Shown: positions 24,946 through 36,014 of the stretch, piece by piece
Layout of the letters: every line of letters starts with the position of its first letter
Position numbering within the stretch: the first letter of the stretch is position 1
Source: Phoebastria nigripes
Taxonomy: Eukaryota; Chordata; Aves; Procellariiformes; Diomedeidae
DNA length: 64,000 bases
Reading direction: 5' to 3'
NCBI GenBank assembly: GCA_035582835.1
Contig: JAYKAV010003066.1
Coordinates: 718,825 to 782,824, forward strand
The notes under the pieces: model-generated
Databases searched by the model: none
Told to the model about the DNA's origin: nothing
The model's input: only the letters and a program-made list of their open reading frames with translations
Position numbers and translations under genes: made by a program

Positions 24946-27900
24946 GAGTCCCTCCAACAGTTTGCATTTGTGTATTTAAAACAAATCCAAAGCTCTGCTG
25001 GTCTGCATGCATATAATTACATGTATTTAGAGGTTTCTGGGGGGGGTGCTTTCCTGTTTGCTGACCTCTTATTTTCTCTTATTATACATCCCTCTTGGAC
25101 TGGAAAACAAAGGCAGGAGATTACAGCTCCACTTCAGGGAGGACAAAAACCTAACCCATGATCTCAAGGAGACTGAGTTGCTATCTGCTCTTTTTATCTG
25201 AAACGTTTTTTACAAAGATTATTATGCTTGTTTTTACATCAATACTGCACTGTTGCCTTATCGTTCCCCTACACAGTTGTCAGGGCAGACCAAGTAACTC
25301 ATTTCAAATGCCAGTGCAAAGAACATGAGCCTAATTTGTGTTTGGGAATGGTAAAGGTCATACAAATTTAATATTCATATTTTGTCACTTCTAAATACAA
25401 GGTCAGGAAAATACAGCACATCAGTACAAGTGTAGGAATGAGGCATGAAGTTTGGAAGGAAAATAACATTTAATAACTTATATAACATGTTCAGATACCC
25501 AGATCAGGATAATAACATAAGCAAGATGAACAAGCAAATTAATTGCTTAGCATAAGACATGCTCTATATTAACTCAAAACCCAAGTCTGGCTGTTTTGCC
25601 ATTTGAACAGTAGATTTATTTTGATGTGTTGTTTTATCATTTCATCTGACCTTGCACTGTAGNTAATTGAGGAGATGCAGGTGGAGGAAGAGTAAAGACA
25701 GAGTTTTGTACCAAGGGATGTGAATTCTGCCATGTGTAAGGGATGCAAAATTCTGCACAGCCTGACCAGTCGGTGGTTAAACACTCTCTATACAGATGTA
25801 TCTACCTACACAAAATAGAGGACAGGTAGGAACTGGCTCCAAGACAAATCAAAGTATATCATGTAGAGAAATGGTGGCTATTTCGTAAGGAACGCTTTTC
25901 TCCTCAATGTGCCAGAAAAAGTCTGCAGTCAGCCCACTGNAGATGGTTGTTTACAAAGTCAGTGCAGCAATGGAAAATAGTGCCTCTGAAGCACAATGCT
26001 NGCTGAGTTTTGCTCCATTGATGATTTGTGGGAGTTAGGAAATGTGTAGAGATTCTGGCCCCAGCTTTACAGAAATTTAGTCAATGGCTTTGTGTACAAA
26101 ATGTGTAAAACTGGGGCAGGGGAGGAGGATGTCTTCCTCTTCATGCAAAAACATCTGAGCTTCAGCATTTCCAGCTCACACTGAGGTTTGAGAAAAAGTT
26201 CAAGGCAAAAACAGAAGTCAAGGAGCACAACTTCTACCACCACCCTCAGGATTAAAAACATGGAGCAAAATAAAGTGCTTTCAAACATCAGGCACTTAAT
26301 CCCAGGCCCCTCCTAGCCTCTTTGGACTGTCTAAAGCTCTCTCCTTCCCTCCGTCCTCAGGCACCAGTAAGAAGCAGTGTTTGCCTCCTTTTGGCCCCTC
26401 TGCCCTTGTTGCTGGTCCGTACAGCCCATCACTGGCACTCCCTACTGCCACACAACACTGACACGGCCCGAGTCTGTCACCTGGGGACTATTTTGTTGTA
26501 ATTCACCTTTGGGGATGATTCTCTGTGGTAAAAATTGGCTGTCGCTTCTTATCACAACCAAACGCTGGCCCTGGGCAGCAGAAGGGGCTGAGGAGGAATA
26601 GGAAAAGCCCAGCAAAACCCTCCATGTTCTCCAGGGAGCCCTTAATGAGGATGACCAGATTTGGCCCTGTATGCTGTGTGCATTGCTGCACTAAAAAGAC
26701 ATGTTGTTATAAGGCTTTAGAGAAGCTTTCATGAATTTCCATTGGTCAGCAAAGACTGGGTTTTTTCCCTTCAGTGACTGTCTCTCAAATCTGTGACAGT
26801 CTGGACAGTTTCCTCTGGTGAGCAAACTTTCTTCAAAGAAAGGTTTCTAGGGGTGCAAATCCAGTAAGAAGAGATTAGTTAGGGTCAGCTGAGAAATCTC
26901 CAGGAAACATATAAAGACTCTCTTCTGGATCCACACAAAACCCTTGTCTCTCCCTGGCTGAATCACTACCGCACTCCTAGATAAAACGCTCGAATCAGAA
27001 GTTGGTGGCTGGCCAGCATGTCTTTCATCCCATCCGAAAGGTGAAAGACAGGGAATTTGTGAGCTTTTCAGAGCAAGCCGATGATGAGTTTGCTGAGCAG
27101 AGATTGGATTTCTGGTGAACAGCTTGCCACAGCTTTTGTCTGACAATGCTATGATTTTGTCTATCCATCCTTTGTCCCTCCTGATTTCCACCCGCGCTAA
27201 CACGAAATGACGGGCTTGCCCGTTTAACTCTGCAGGCTAAACTTCAGCTTCATTACTATGTATGAAATCTATTTTCACCCCAATTTAACATTAATAGAGT
27301 AATTTGCAGAGTTCTTAACTGAACCACAAATCTCTTAAATTACTATTTTACTTCCTTTGTATGGATCCAGCTTAATATTTACCATTTTTTCTAATTTAGT
27401 GTTTATGCAAATGTCACACTGTTGCTCCTCCTCTTCGCTCCCTACTTGGATCCTCACTCAGAGGGCATCATAGTCATATAGCTTTACTGCTGTCTGCTCC
27501 CTTTAGACTGATCTGAGGAATCAGCTGTGACCACTGTTTAATGCTGTTGGACCAGGTTACAGCCTGTGACAATGAACTTCTAAGTAATAATCCCTTAGAG
27601 TCATTTCTTTAGTGTCTGCAGATTCATGGTCCAATAGCTCCTTTCTCATCCTGGCTCTGAAGAAATTGCCCTTTCCTTCAAGGATGCTACGCTTTCTGTC
27701 CCTAACCTGTGACTACACTTCCAAGAAGCCATGTGAGCTTGAGGACCCCATGGCCAGGTGCTTTCAGCCTATGCCTGCACTCAGACTGAAAGTGTTTGCA
27801 TTGTGTTTAGGAACAGTTCAGTTTAAGAAATCTGTTGGTTGTTGCAGACAACACATTCAGACCTGCCTAGGCTGGATTTTCTTGTCCTCGTGAGCAAAAG

Positions 27901-29491
27901 TTAAGGCCCTTTCTAAGGATTTGAGAGAAACTTCAGCTCTGTCGCTTAAGAGCTCTCTGGGTCTTGGACTGAGGTACCCTCTTAACACAGGCTTGTGAGT
28001 TCATAGCATGGCTGGCTGGCATGTCTGGTCTTGAGAAGGGGCTCTGAGGAGTCTTGCCATACACAGATGTCCAATAGTCTTAATTTATCAGAGAGTCTTT
28101 CTTGATTTATTTGCAACTGTATAACTTTATTAGAAAAAATAGCTTTTTCTGTTCCTGAACTCTTCAACAGCTGAAATGCTGCTAAGGCTTAAATATTTTG
28201 GGGGGTTTTTTTGGACTTCATTTTGTTCAGGGTTTTTGCCAGGGGAGGTGTGCCCTTTTTCTGACAACGTTATTAACATGATTTAATGGTAATACGGCAA
28301 TGTCTCACGGCTCTCATCAAAACTGGAACCCTCTTGTTTTTGTCAAGAGATACATTATGATTCAACCCCTGCACTGTAGCTCTCGGTGTTTAGACAAGTC
28401 AGGCAGGATTGCCTTGCCAGAAGCCACAGTGAAGGTCTACAGGACAGCCAGCCCTATAATCCTGGCCTTCTCGCAAGTGCCCCATCCACTGCTGGATGTT
28501 ACATACAATTTCACTCAAAGCATCCAGGAATGGCAACAGACATTACCTTGGCAGGAAGGTTAAAATGCCTGAGAGCTTTCTTACCCTTTTAAGAAAATAA
28601 CTCAGCATACTATTTTAAAAGCACAATAGATAAGAGACAGCTGCCACAGTCAAAATCTTTTTATGGCAGTTTAGGGGCTTTGGGGGTGAATGTTCCACTT
28701 TATTTTTGTCTTTCTGGGTGGAAGAGCCTTAGGATTCAGTGTCTGCTGTCAGTCAGTTTGTGAAATTGCATTTCATATGACAGGAAAGGGGCTTTAAAAA
28801 AAAAACTGAGCNAAGAGACATGAAGGGAACAAAACTCTTTTAGAAGATAAAATAGCTTCAGAGAATTAAAGTTCACACATTTGCAGCTGGAACCTACTCT
28901 CACAGTGCCTGGTGCTGATGAACTTTGATATCACAAAGCATAACACCCTTCCTTCTGACTATTTTTAAAAATTTCAACCACCACAAATTGCTAAAGGTGG
29001 GAATAGTGATCCTGGAGTGTATTGTAGTAATAAGACCCACTGCTGTCATTTAAAGCTTGTAAATCAGTTTGCTATAGTTTTCCTCTCTGAAGTCTTTCCT
29101 GCCATGACAGAGAAAAGGCAGGATAGAGAAACTCATAAAATGCTGCCAGAGCCCTATGACAGACATATACATCTTCTAGTCCTTTCAGTCAGTATTGCTA
29201 CTGTTCGGTTTACTGGATCTTGTTCTTCAGAAAATGAAGCACTGTTCATTTATTCTTTTATATCACAAGCACAAGGAACCTTATTCCTATTCTCTTGTAC
29301 TGGTGGTACAAAGAACTTTTTTCATATTCTTTAAACAATGGAGTATCTGCTTTTTATGTATTTCCAAAGCAGAGTGGTGCTGTACCTGTGAGCTTCATCA
29401 GCAATGAAGAAAGTTGAGTTCATACAGTCCCAGGAGCCAGCTTCAAGATGAGTGCTGTCATTGACAGGAAGCAGTTTTCTTACTGGGGGAG
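24946..29491. other. non-coding background
   Basis: Ordinary AT-rich DNA. Open frames at 26377-26601, 27612-27893 and 28300-28563 are short and not supported as genes. No repeat family recognised. Confidence 0.45.
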
Positions 29492-29595
29492 AGAATCATA
29501 GACTCATAGAGCAGCTCGGTCTGGAAAAGACCTTGAGAGGTCACCTGGTTCAAACTACTCAAGATAGGTCCAGCTTAGATCAGAACATGGCCCTC
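29492..29595 (-). mobile_element. CR1 LINE 3' end fragment
   Basis: The left edge has AGAATCATAGACTCATAG, the complement of the 8-base ATTCTATG-type tail that ends CR1 elements, followed by the complement of the conserved CR1 3' untranslated block (CTGGAAAAGACCTTGAGAGG). Similarity fades by about 29595. The copy is therefore a severely 5'-truncated CR1 of roughly 100 bases lying on the minus strand, in the same orientation as the fragment at 1-449. Confidence 0.87.
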
Positions 29596-32500
29596 TCTCA
29601 AACCCAGGCAGCTTCATCACCCAAAACTGTTTTGTCTTTATCACATTTACCTACACTGGCCAATGCTCAGACAGAGCTCAGATTTTTTAAAGGAAATATA
29701 TCATTCCTTAAGAATAGGCCAGAGGAAAATGTCTGCCACTTTCCAAGCACTCAACACTGCAAGCAAAATTGGAATATTGAGGAATGAAAGAGAAGATAAA
29801 CTTCGTTAGAGACAGTAATTTTATTAATCTGGAACCTGAGTCATATTAAGAGTCTGCCACTCTGACAGGAGCTTAAGTACTGCTAAAATCTGCTGATTAG
29901 AAGAGGAATCCTCCTAACTAGAAAGCTACAAAGGAGAAAAACCTGAGATGTTATTTTTGCCAACTTGACACACTCTCAGAGAAACAGCACTAACTATATA
30001 CAATCTTTTATGAAATGAGCTCAGCAAAAAACATAGGAAGCAATCACATCACAGTATCTGCAGTACTCCAGCTAGTGGTTAAACTCAATGTACAAAGAAC
30101 ACATTTTCTAAAAAGAATTAAACTGTTCTGGCAGTTCTGACCTCTAGATAGTCCTCTCTTTTGAAGGAAAATTGAAGTGACTTTTTAAGTCTGGGAAGAA
30201 ATGTCTTCCGTGCCTGCGACACTGTACTTGTGGTCAAGATACCTGCAGTTGATTCCCCAACATGTTTGGCCTCAGTCTGCAAGAAAAGAGAGGTTGAAGT
30301 AACCATGGGGTTTAAAGACTTGGGAAAAGGGCAGGAGGAGCAAAATTAGGGAGTGCCAAACACAACTTGTAAAATCTGGGCATATTCCTTCTCATTTTTG
30401 TGCCTCAGACTTTCCATCCATAAAATAGTATTAAACCCATTTTTTAAAAACACACAGAGATAGGGGAGGGGGGGGCTAGTGCAATTTTTCAGAAGTCAGT
30501 AATGTCAAAGCACTTTTCTTGATGTGTTCGAGACCGGTGTACTTTATGTGGAGGAACCGAGTTCTCTTTTTGAGCTAGTATGCTTCAGGGCACATGATTT
30601 CCTTTCCAATCTTTGCTTAACATTCTGTGAGCACGTTGACAACGTAAACACTCAAAACCTGAGGTTGGCAATGCTTCCTGGACAGTTAGGAGTAAAATGA
30701 CAGATATTCAGAAACCTACAATTATTTAGAGAGGGGAGAAAATAATCTTTTTTGAACAACAGCAAAACACCAGCTACCTTCAATTTTTTAAATCATATGT
30801 TTATTAGCCGAAGGTAAAATCAGCCCGACTTACTGAAAAACAATTGCCAGTGTGAGGGGTGGGGGAGAAACATTTATCTCCCTTTTCTGTAATAATACAG
30901 CACATGAGTAAATGACATTGGGAATCTAGTGTGTGCACAGCGTGTGAAAGGGACATGGAAAGAGGCAAGACAATAAGGTCACTCAGGCATCCACCCCCCN
31001 GGGTGGTCTCCAAGTCCCTTGAGCACTGCTGGTGCTCAGGTGTGTCGTTGTCTCATTGGCTTTAGCAGGACAACTCCCCTGCTTTATAAGCAAGAATTCA
31101 AGCATTTTCCTTAGATGGAGCTTAACTCCATCCCGACGCACATTGATGGCTGCTGAGAGGGTGAAGTCGGAGCTAGGTGGGAGCAGTGCCAGGACTGGGA
31201 GGANCAGAAGTGGTTATGCAGAAGGGGACTGAAGTAGAAAGGGGACGGATATGGGACTGTAGTGAAAAAGAGGGAAGATTTACTGTTACACCAAATCCCA
31301 GTATTAATTAAAATGCAAGTGCGTTTTGAGTTATGGGGCTATCACTCCATTTTGGAATACNTGTGTCTCTCCTAACTGCTTAAGACTCGTTTTTGAGGTT
31401 TATGATGTCCCCACAAGCCTTCGATAAAATTGTAGCTCTATAATTCACAGTGCTTGTTAAGTTATTATATAGAGAACCATATGTATTATAAATGAAAGCC
31501 TGTAATAGGTTTTAGGGCCAGTTCACTACACTGAAAAAAATATTCATCGCATAATTTATTTGATCTGTTTTGCCATTAATCTTTGAATAAATTATTCAGT
31601 GAATAGTAATTGTCCAGGTAGAGAGATGGTCAAAACCTACCAGAAATATTTGCAGAATATATTACAATAGTCAACCAAAAAAAAAAGGCAAAATTTTATA
31701 AAGAGTGTATTTTAGCTTTTCGTTGAGGTACATAAAAGTGCATGTTTGCTTCTTCAGTATATTTCAGTATAAGTCATCTGATGGATTAGTGTGTTTCTCA
31801 ATATTTCTTCAAATTTCAAACCCTATTTTGTTTCCTGAGACAATTTTGAGTGTTGAGCTGAAACCTTTCATATTGTTTTACAGGGTGCAAAACATGAGAT
31901 ATGTTTACACTTAGCCATTGCTGACAATAGAGTATTTTTACACTTCAATATTATGNTATTCAAACCGGAGCCCTCTTCAGCAAAGGAGGAGTTTGTACCC
32001 TCATATACTCTGCTACAAAAGTACTTATGTACTGGGGTTTTTTTAAGCTCAGGGAAGCATATGAGGAAGCCTATAACCCCCTCAGAGAAGGGAAATGCCC
32101 CTCGTCAGGCACTTCTCTTTGGGGGAAGACTGGCACTACAAATTACTCCCACAGTTACTCAAGGAGCACTCCAAAATAGTAAGGAAATTGAGGCAAAGGC
32201 ACACAGAAGTCTGTTATTTTGATTGACCTTTATGTCTCTTGCTTTATCTAAATCGAAGAACAAACATGTTAGAAATCATTACAAATTCTCTGTATTACGT
32301 GATTTAAGCCCCTCATGATAGGATAAGCTATAAAACAGAGGAGGAAGCAGTAAAAGAAGGATGCTTTTAATCCTAGGGAGTCCCCAGGAGTTACAACTGG
32401 AGTTGGGAGATAAAAAAGGCCGAGTTTATGATCTGAGCTCCATGCAGGACTGATAACTAAAGGAAAGGTGCTGGAGGAGCCAAAGAAGACCTTGGCCCCA

Positions 32501-34128
32501 ATTAAGGAAGTTTACAATCACATTTCACACTGTTTGGGGCCCAAACTCAGCAGGTTGGTGAATATCAATAGGTGAGCACCAACAAGGCTCTGGCCACTGC
32601 AGTTATAAGTGATGCCAGGACAAACAAGTAACATTGAATCCAGCCCTCATGTTCTTCCTCTGTGTTTGGTTGATCTATTTTGTAGTAAATTATGTCAATG
32701 GAAGATTTACTTGAGTAAGGTATACCTAAGCATTTAATTGTTTATCCTAAAAGTGGGGATATATTCTCTCCTCTTTCTTTTTGTAGAACACCCATGAACA
32801 TTAATCAGAGTTACCTTATAAAAGGATCAAAAGCAGCAGCTCCCTCATTACAGACTATAACTCCCTGCCANCTGAGGGAAAAACAGATTTTTGAAGTGAG
32901 CAAGAGGGAGAAAAACACATGTAAAAGGCAGTAGAACAACAAAAAAAAAAGGAGTGGCCAGATTCATCGAAGGGGGAGAGGAAAAGACACAGACTATGGT
33001 TAACATTAAACCTTAATGATGTACTAAGTTATAATTCTTTCTGAGTTTCTGATAACCTGAACAAGCCATTGCACCTTAACAAACAGTGCTTATGACACAT
33101 TAATCCATGTAATATGATATCTCTGAATTTTGGATGTGCAGGCAGATCAGTTAGTAGATGTCAGAGTAATGATCAATGTATTGCATTCAGAATGGGTTTA
33201 TCACTGAAGCGTCTAAGAATCACTCAATTGCTATTACACTCAAACTGCAATGTAAATGTGGGGATGTAACTTATTTATTGTATATGTACCTGTGTGCATG
33301 TTAATTTGACAATCGTTGCCTAAGAGAGTGATGATATTCTGTCTCCACATGGTGCAGAATTAAGTAACTGTAGTTGTCCAGACTAACTGACACCACCTGA
33401 AAAACTGAGCCCTGGCAGCTCTGTTTGCATGGGGTTTATTTCCTGTATTCAATACCACGTTATTTGATCTTTACTTATTTATTTCATTTATTTTACAGCA
33501 TGTCACAATAATTCTCCAGAATGGTAATTCTCCAGATATAAAACTCAATATAATCCTTGATTCTTGGCTTCTCACAGAAGCAAAAACTATTTCTTGAAGT
33601 AACTTTTTAAAGTTCTTAACCTGTACTTTTACAGCTGAAATATACAAAGGAAGAATTAAACCCGTAGGGTATATTAGAAGAATTACACTGGTGCACTGGA
33701 ATGGCATGAATTATTAAGGACAGAGCCTGTGTGTTAGATTTATGCAGTTAAGAAGAGAAAACTTGGAAAAAGTATGTCTCGCAATATTCAATATTCCACA
33801 AAGTGTAAATTAAAAATGAAGACTACACCATGGAAAATATTACTTTGAGTGTTAATTGTAGTATAAGAATAAAAAGGAGCTGGAGGATGATAGTGTCTTT
33901 GTCCTATGCAGGATTCACTTGCTCAGACCCACCACTAATACCAGTGGAAAGCCTTTGGCTAAACTGCTATGAACTGTGCTGGAAATGAATGTCAGGAAGA
34001 GTAGCGCTGCAAGATACCTAGGCATCAACCTGTGGAATACCTTGAATGCCACATAATCACTGGGTATTATTCAAAACCCAAATAATTGCTGAGGACCCAG
34101 TTAAAATACTCCCATTCTTTCTCATTAG
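29596..34128. other. non-coding background
   Basis: AT-rich sequence with several scattered N bases (31000, 31204, 31361, 31956, 32871). No gene, RNA or repeat family recognised. Confidence 0.45.
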
Positions 34129-34274
34129 CTTTCTACAAGCCTGAATCTTCCCAGGATAAAACAAATGAGAATACTTTGGGGAAAGCAAGTAGTTCTTCAG
34201 TGTTACCAAAAGTGTCACAACCTGGCCCTCAATCAACTATGGCTGTTACTACAAAAAAACCAAAAAAGGCATAA
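34129..34274 (+). CDS. candidate terminal coding exon, unknown protein tail
   Basis: A textbook-looking acceptor (ACTCCCATTCTTTCTCATTAG, AG at 34127-34128) is followed by 48 complete codons ending in TAA at 34272-34274. The predicted tail begins FYKPESSQDKTNENT and continues with LGKASSSSVLPKVSQPGPQS before a basic end, TTKKPKKA. The composition is that of a disordered, Ser/Lys-rich protein C-terminus rather than of random AT-rich DNA. If it is an exon, it is entered after the first base of a codon. No upstream exon could be paired with it, and no AATAAA was seen in the 300 bases downstream. The family is not recognised; a chance open frame remains possible. Confidence 0.3.
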
Positions 34275-35034
34275 CTTACACAATGGCATTTATACTAGAT
34301 ATCTGTCCCCTGTCTGACCCATCAGCTCTCATGAATATCTGTGAAAACTTCATGTCCAAACCAAGGCACTATGCTGCCCAAATTGGATGATAATGTTATA
34401 ACAGTCATTGTTTTGACATGATGGTTGTTCTTCATTGTACTGGAGATACGTAGTAGCTGTCATGGGCTGTATAAATATTTTACAAATAATGACCCAACAC
34501 ACAAAGTCCTTACTCAATTATTATTCAGGCAAAATTCTTTTGTTCTCATAAGTAAAGCTGGATTTGGCCCCAAAGCACTTATTCTACAGAATTGTTATTA
34601 GAAAACAATCACTGCAAATGCAATTATTTTCAGGACAGCACAGGAAAGAATGCCCTATTCCCCAAGCAGAGATCAAACCCAATAATTAGAAAAAAAACAA
34701 GTAGCACTCCAGAATGATTTGGTGAGTAATCACAAGTAACAGAAAACACAATCTATGCCAGTGTATATTATTCCACTTCAAACACAATGGCAAAATGAAA
34801 TACAAAAGCAAAGACAAGGCAGACAGGGACACATAAGTTGTGTCTTATTGTCAGTGTGTATAAGAAATCACTGGAAAAAAGGCAGAGTGTGTCTTTTAAA
34901 AGCTGAAAGAATGAAAGGGGAAATGGCATGGCATTCCATGGGTTGTTTCTGTCAGCATACGATTGTCATAAAGACGTGTTGTTATGTAATCTGCTCTTTT
35001 GGGAATTTTCTTTTTCAAATTTTGGCTGTGATAG
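34275..35034. other. non-coding stretch between two exon-like segments
   Basis: AT-rich sequence; an in-frame plus-strand reading runs through its right part into the next candidate exon but its composition before 35035 is not protein-like. Confidence 0.35.
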
Positions 35035-35123
35035 TGCCTCGATCAATTGATATCAAGCCACAAGGATTCTGTGAAGAACCTGTTCTTATTGGAGATCCCT
35101 CTATCATAAGTACTTGTTCTTAA
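35035..35123 (+). CDS. second candidate terminal exon, unknown protein tail
   Basis: A pyrimidine-rich stretch (TTTTCTTTTTCAAATTTTGGCTGTGATAG) ends in AG at 35033-35034 and is followed by 28 codons to a TAA at 35121-35123. The tail reads PRSIDIKPQGFCEEPVLIGD then PSIISTCS. Like the segment at 34129-34274 it is entered after the first codon base, so both could serve as alternative last exons of one transcript. That is speculation; the segment is short and the purine-containing acceptor region is weaker than the first one. Confidence 0.17.
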
Positions 35124-35937
35124 AACCATTTAATTATTGCAGTATTCTCCACTGGGGCCTCGCTACCAGTTCATTAAAGGCCAGCCTTAATAAGCTGTTA
35201 CCATAAAGTTACCATAAATACCTACTTTAAATATCGGACATGGAAAATGGCTAATGACTCAGATACCGCTGTGTGTGAACACTTAAAAAAGCAGCCTGTA
35301 ACACTGAGACCTGGCCAAAAACCAGTGTTCGGGATCTGCTGGAAATTTCCTTCTCTTTCATTTGGTTCTAGTCCCAGCTGAACACCTGGGAGGGTGGATA
35401 GCTATTAGAGCTAAAGGGCGATGTTGGTAGAGGAAAGACATCAACAAAGCTAGGACAAAAGGAGAAGTGAAAATGTGCCCCTTAGGAGTATGCTGTTCTG
35501 GAATAACCTCCTCTGCTGGGCATAACTGGCAGGTTTGGGCAGCAGGGGCTGCACGCGCCCTGTGTGGGAGGAGGCTGGGAACTGGGCGGGATGCTCATGT
35601 TGGGTCCAGCCAGCTCTGACACCGGGGTGAGAAGTGCCAGGGCAAGGACACCCCCGAGGGACCGCAGCCATTGGTGACCCACAACAAAGTAGAGGAAAGC
35701 CAGTAAGAAGCTGAAATTAGCAGAAAGAAACCAATATGCATGGAGCAGCAGGCAGAAACCATCACANACGCAACCCCAAGCCTCCTGCGCTGCCTGCCTC
35801 TTCACAGAAGGAATTGGGAAAGTCTGAGTGTAACCACAGTGAAAATAAGGGAATTTGACATGAGGATGGGAGGGAAGAAGTGTTTGACTGAAGCTGAGCC
35901 TGGGAAAGAAAAGTTGTTTATTTAAATGTTTGATTTC
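35124..35937. other. non-coding background
   Basis: A slightly GC-richer patch at about 35520-35690 carries a few CpG sites but not an island. Nothing else seen. Confidence 0.45.
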
Positions 35938-35959
35938 TTTTTTTTTTTTTTTTTTTTTT
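35938..35959 (+). repeat. poly(T) run of 22 bases
   Basis: An uninterrupted run of T. Read on the minus strand it is a poly(A) run, but the sequence to its right (the possible retrocopy body) is not a recognised transcript or SINE. Confidence 0.95.
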
Positions 35960-35997
35960 AAATACTAAAACCAATGATCAGAAGTTTGTGTTAATTA

Positions 35998-36014
35998 AAC
36001 ACAATAATTGTGTT
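35998..36014. promoter_or_regulatory. perfect palindrome with SOX-like half-sites
   Basis: AACACAAT-A-ATTGTGTT is an exact 8-bp inverted repeat with a one-base centre; each arm holds ACAAT, the core of SOX-family binding sites, in head-to-head arrangement. A third ATTGTG follows directly. A functional role is inference only. Confidence 0.25.

Noticed and set aside
34129..34274. Histone H1-like tail because of the KKPKKA ending
   Set aside because: Six basic-rich residues are too little, and the preceding Ser/Gln/Pro-rich stretch is not histone-like.
35520..35690. CpG island
   Set aside because: Too short and too few CpG sites.
35938..35959. Poly(A) tail of a retrocopied gene or SINE on the minus strand
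   Set aside because: No target-site duplication and no recognisable body next to the run.
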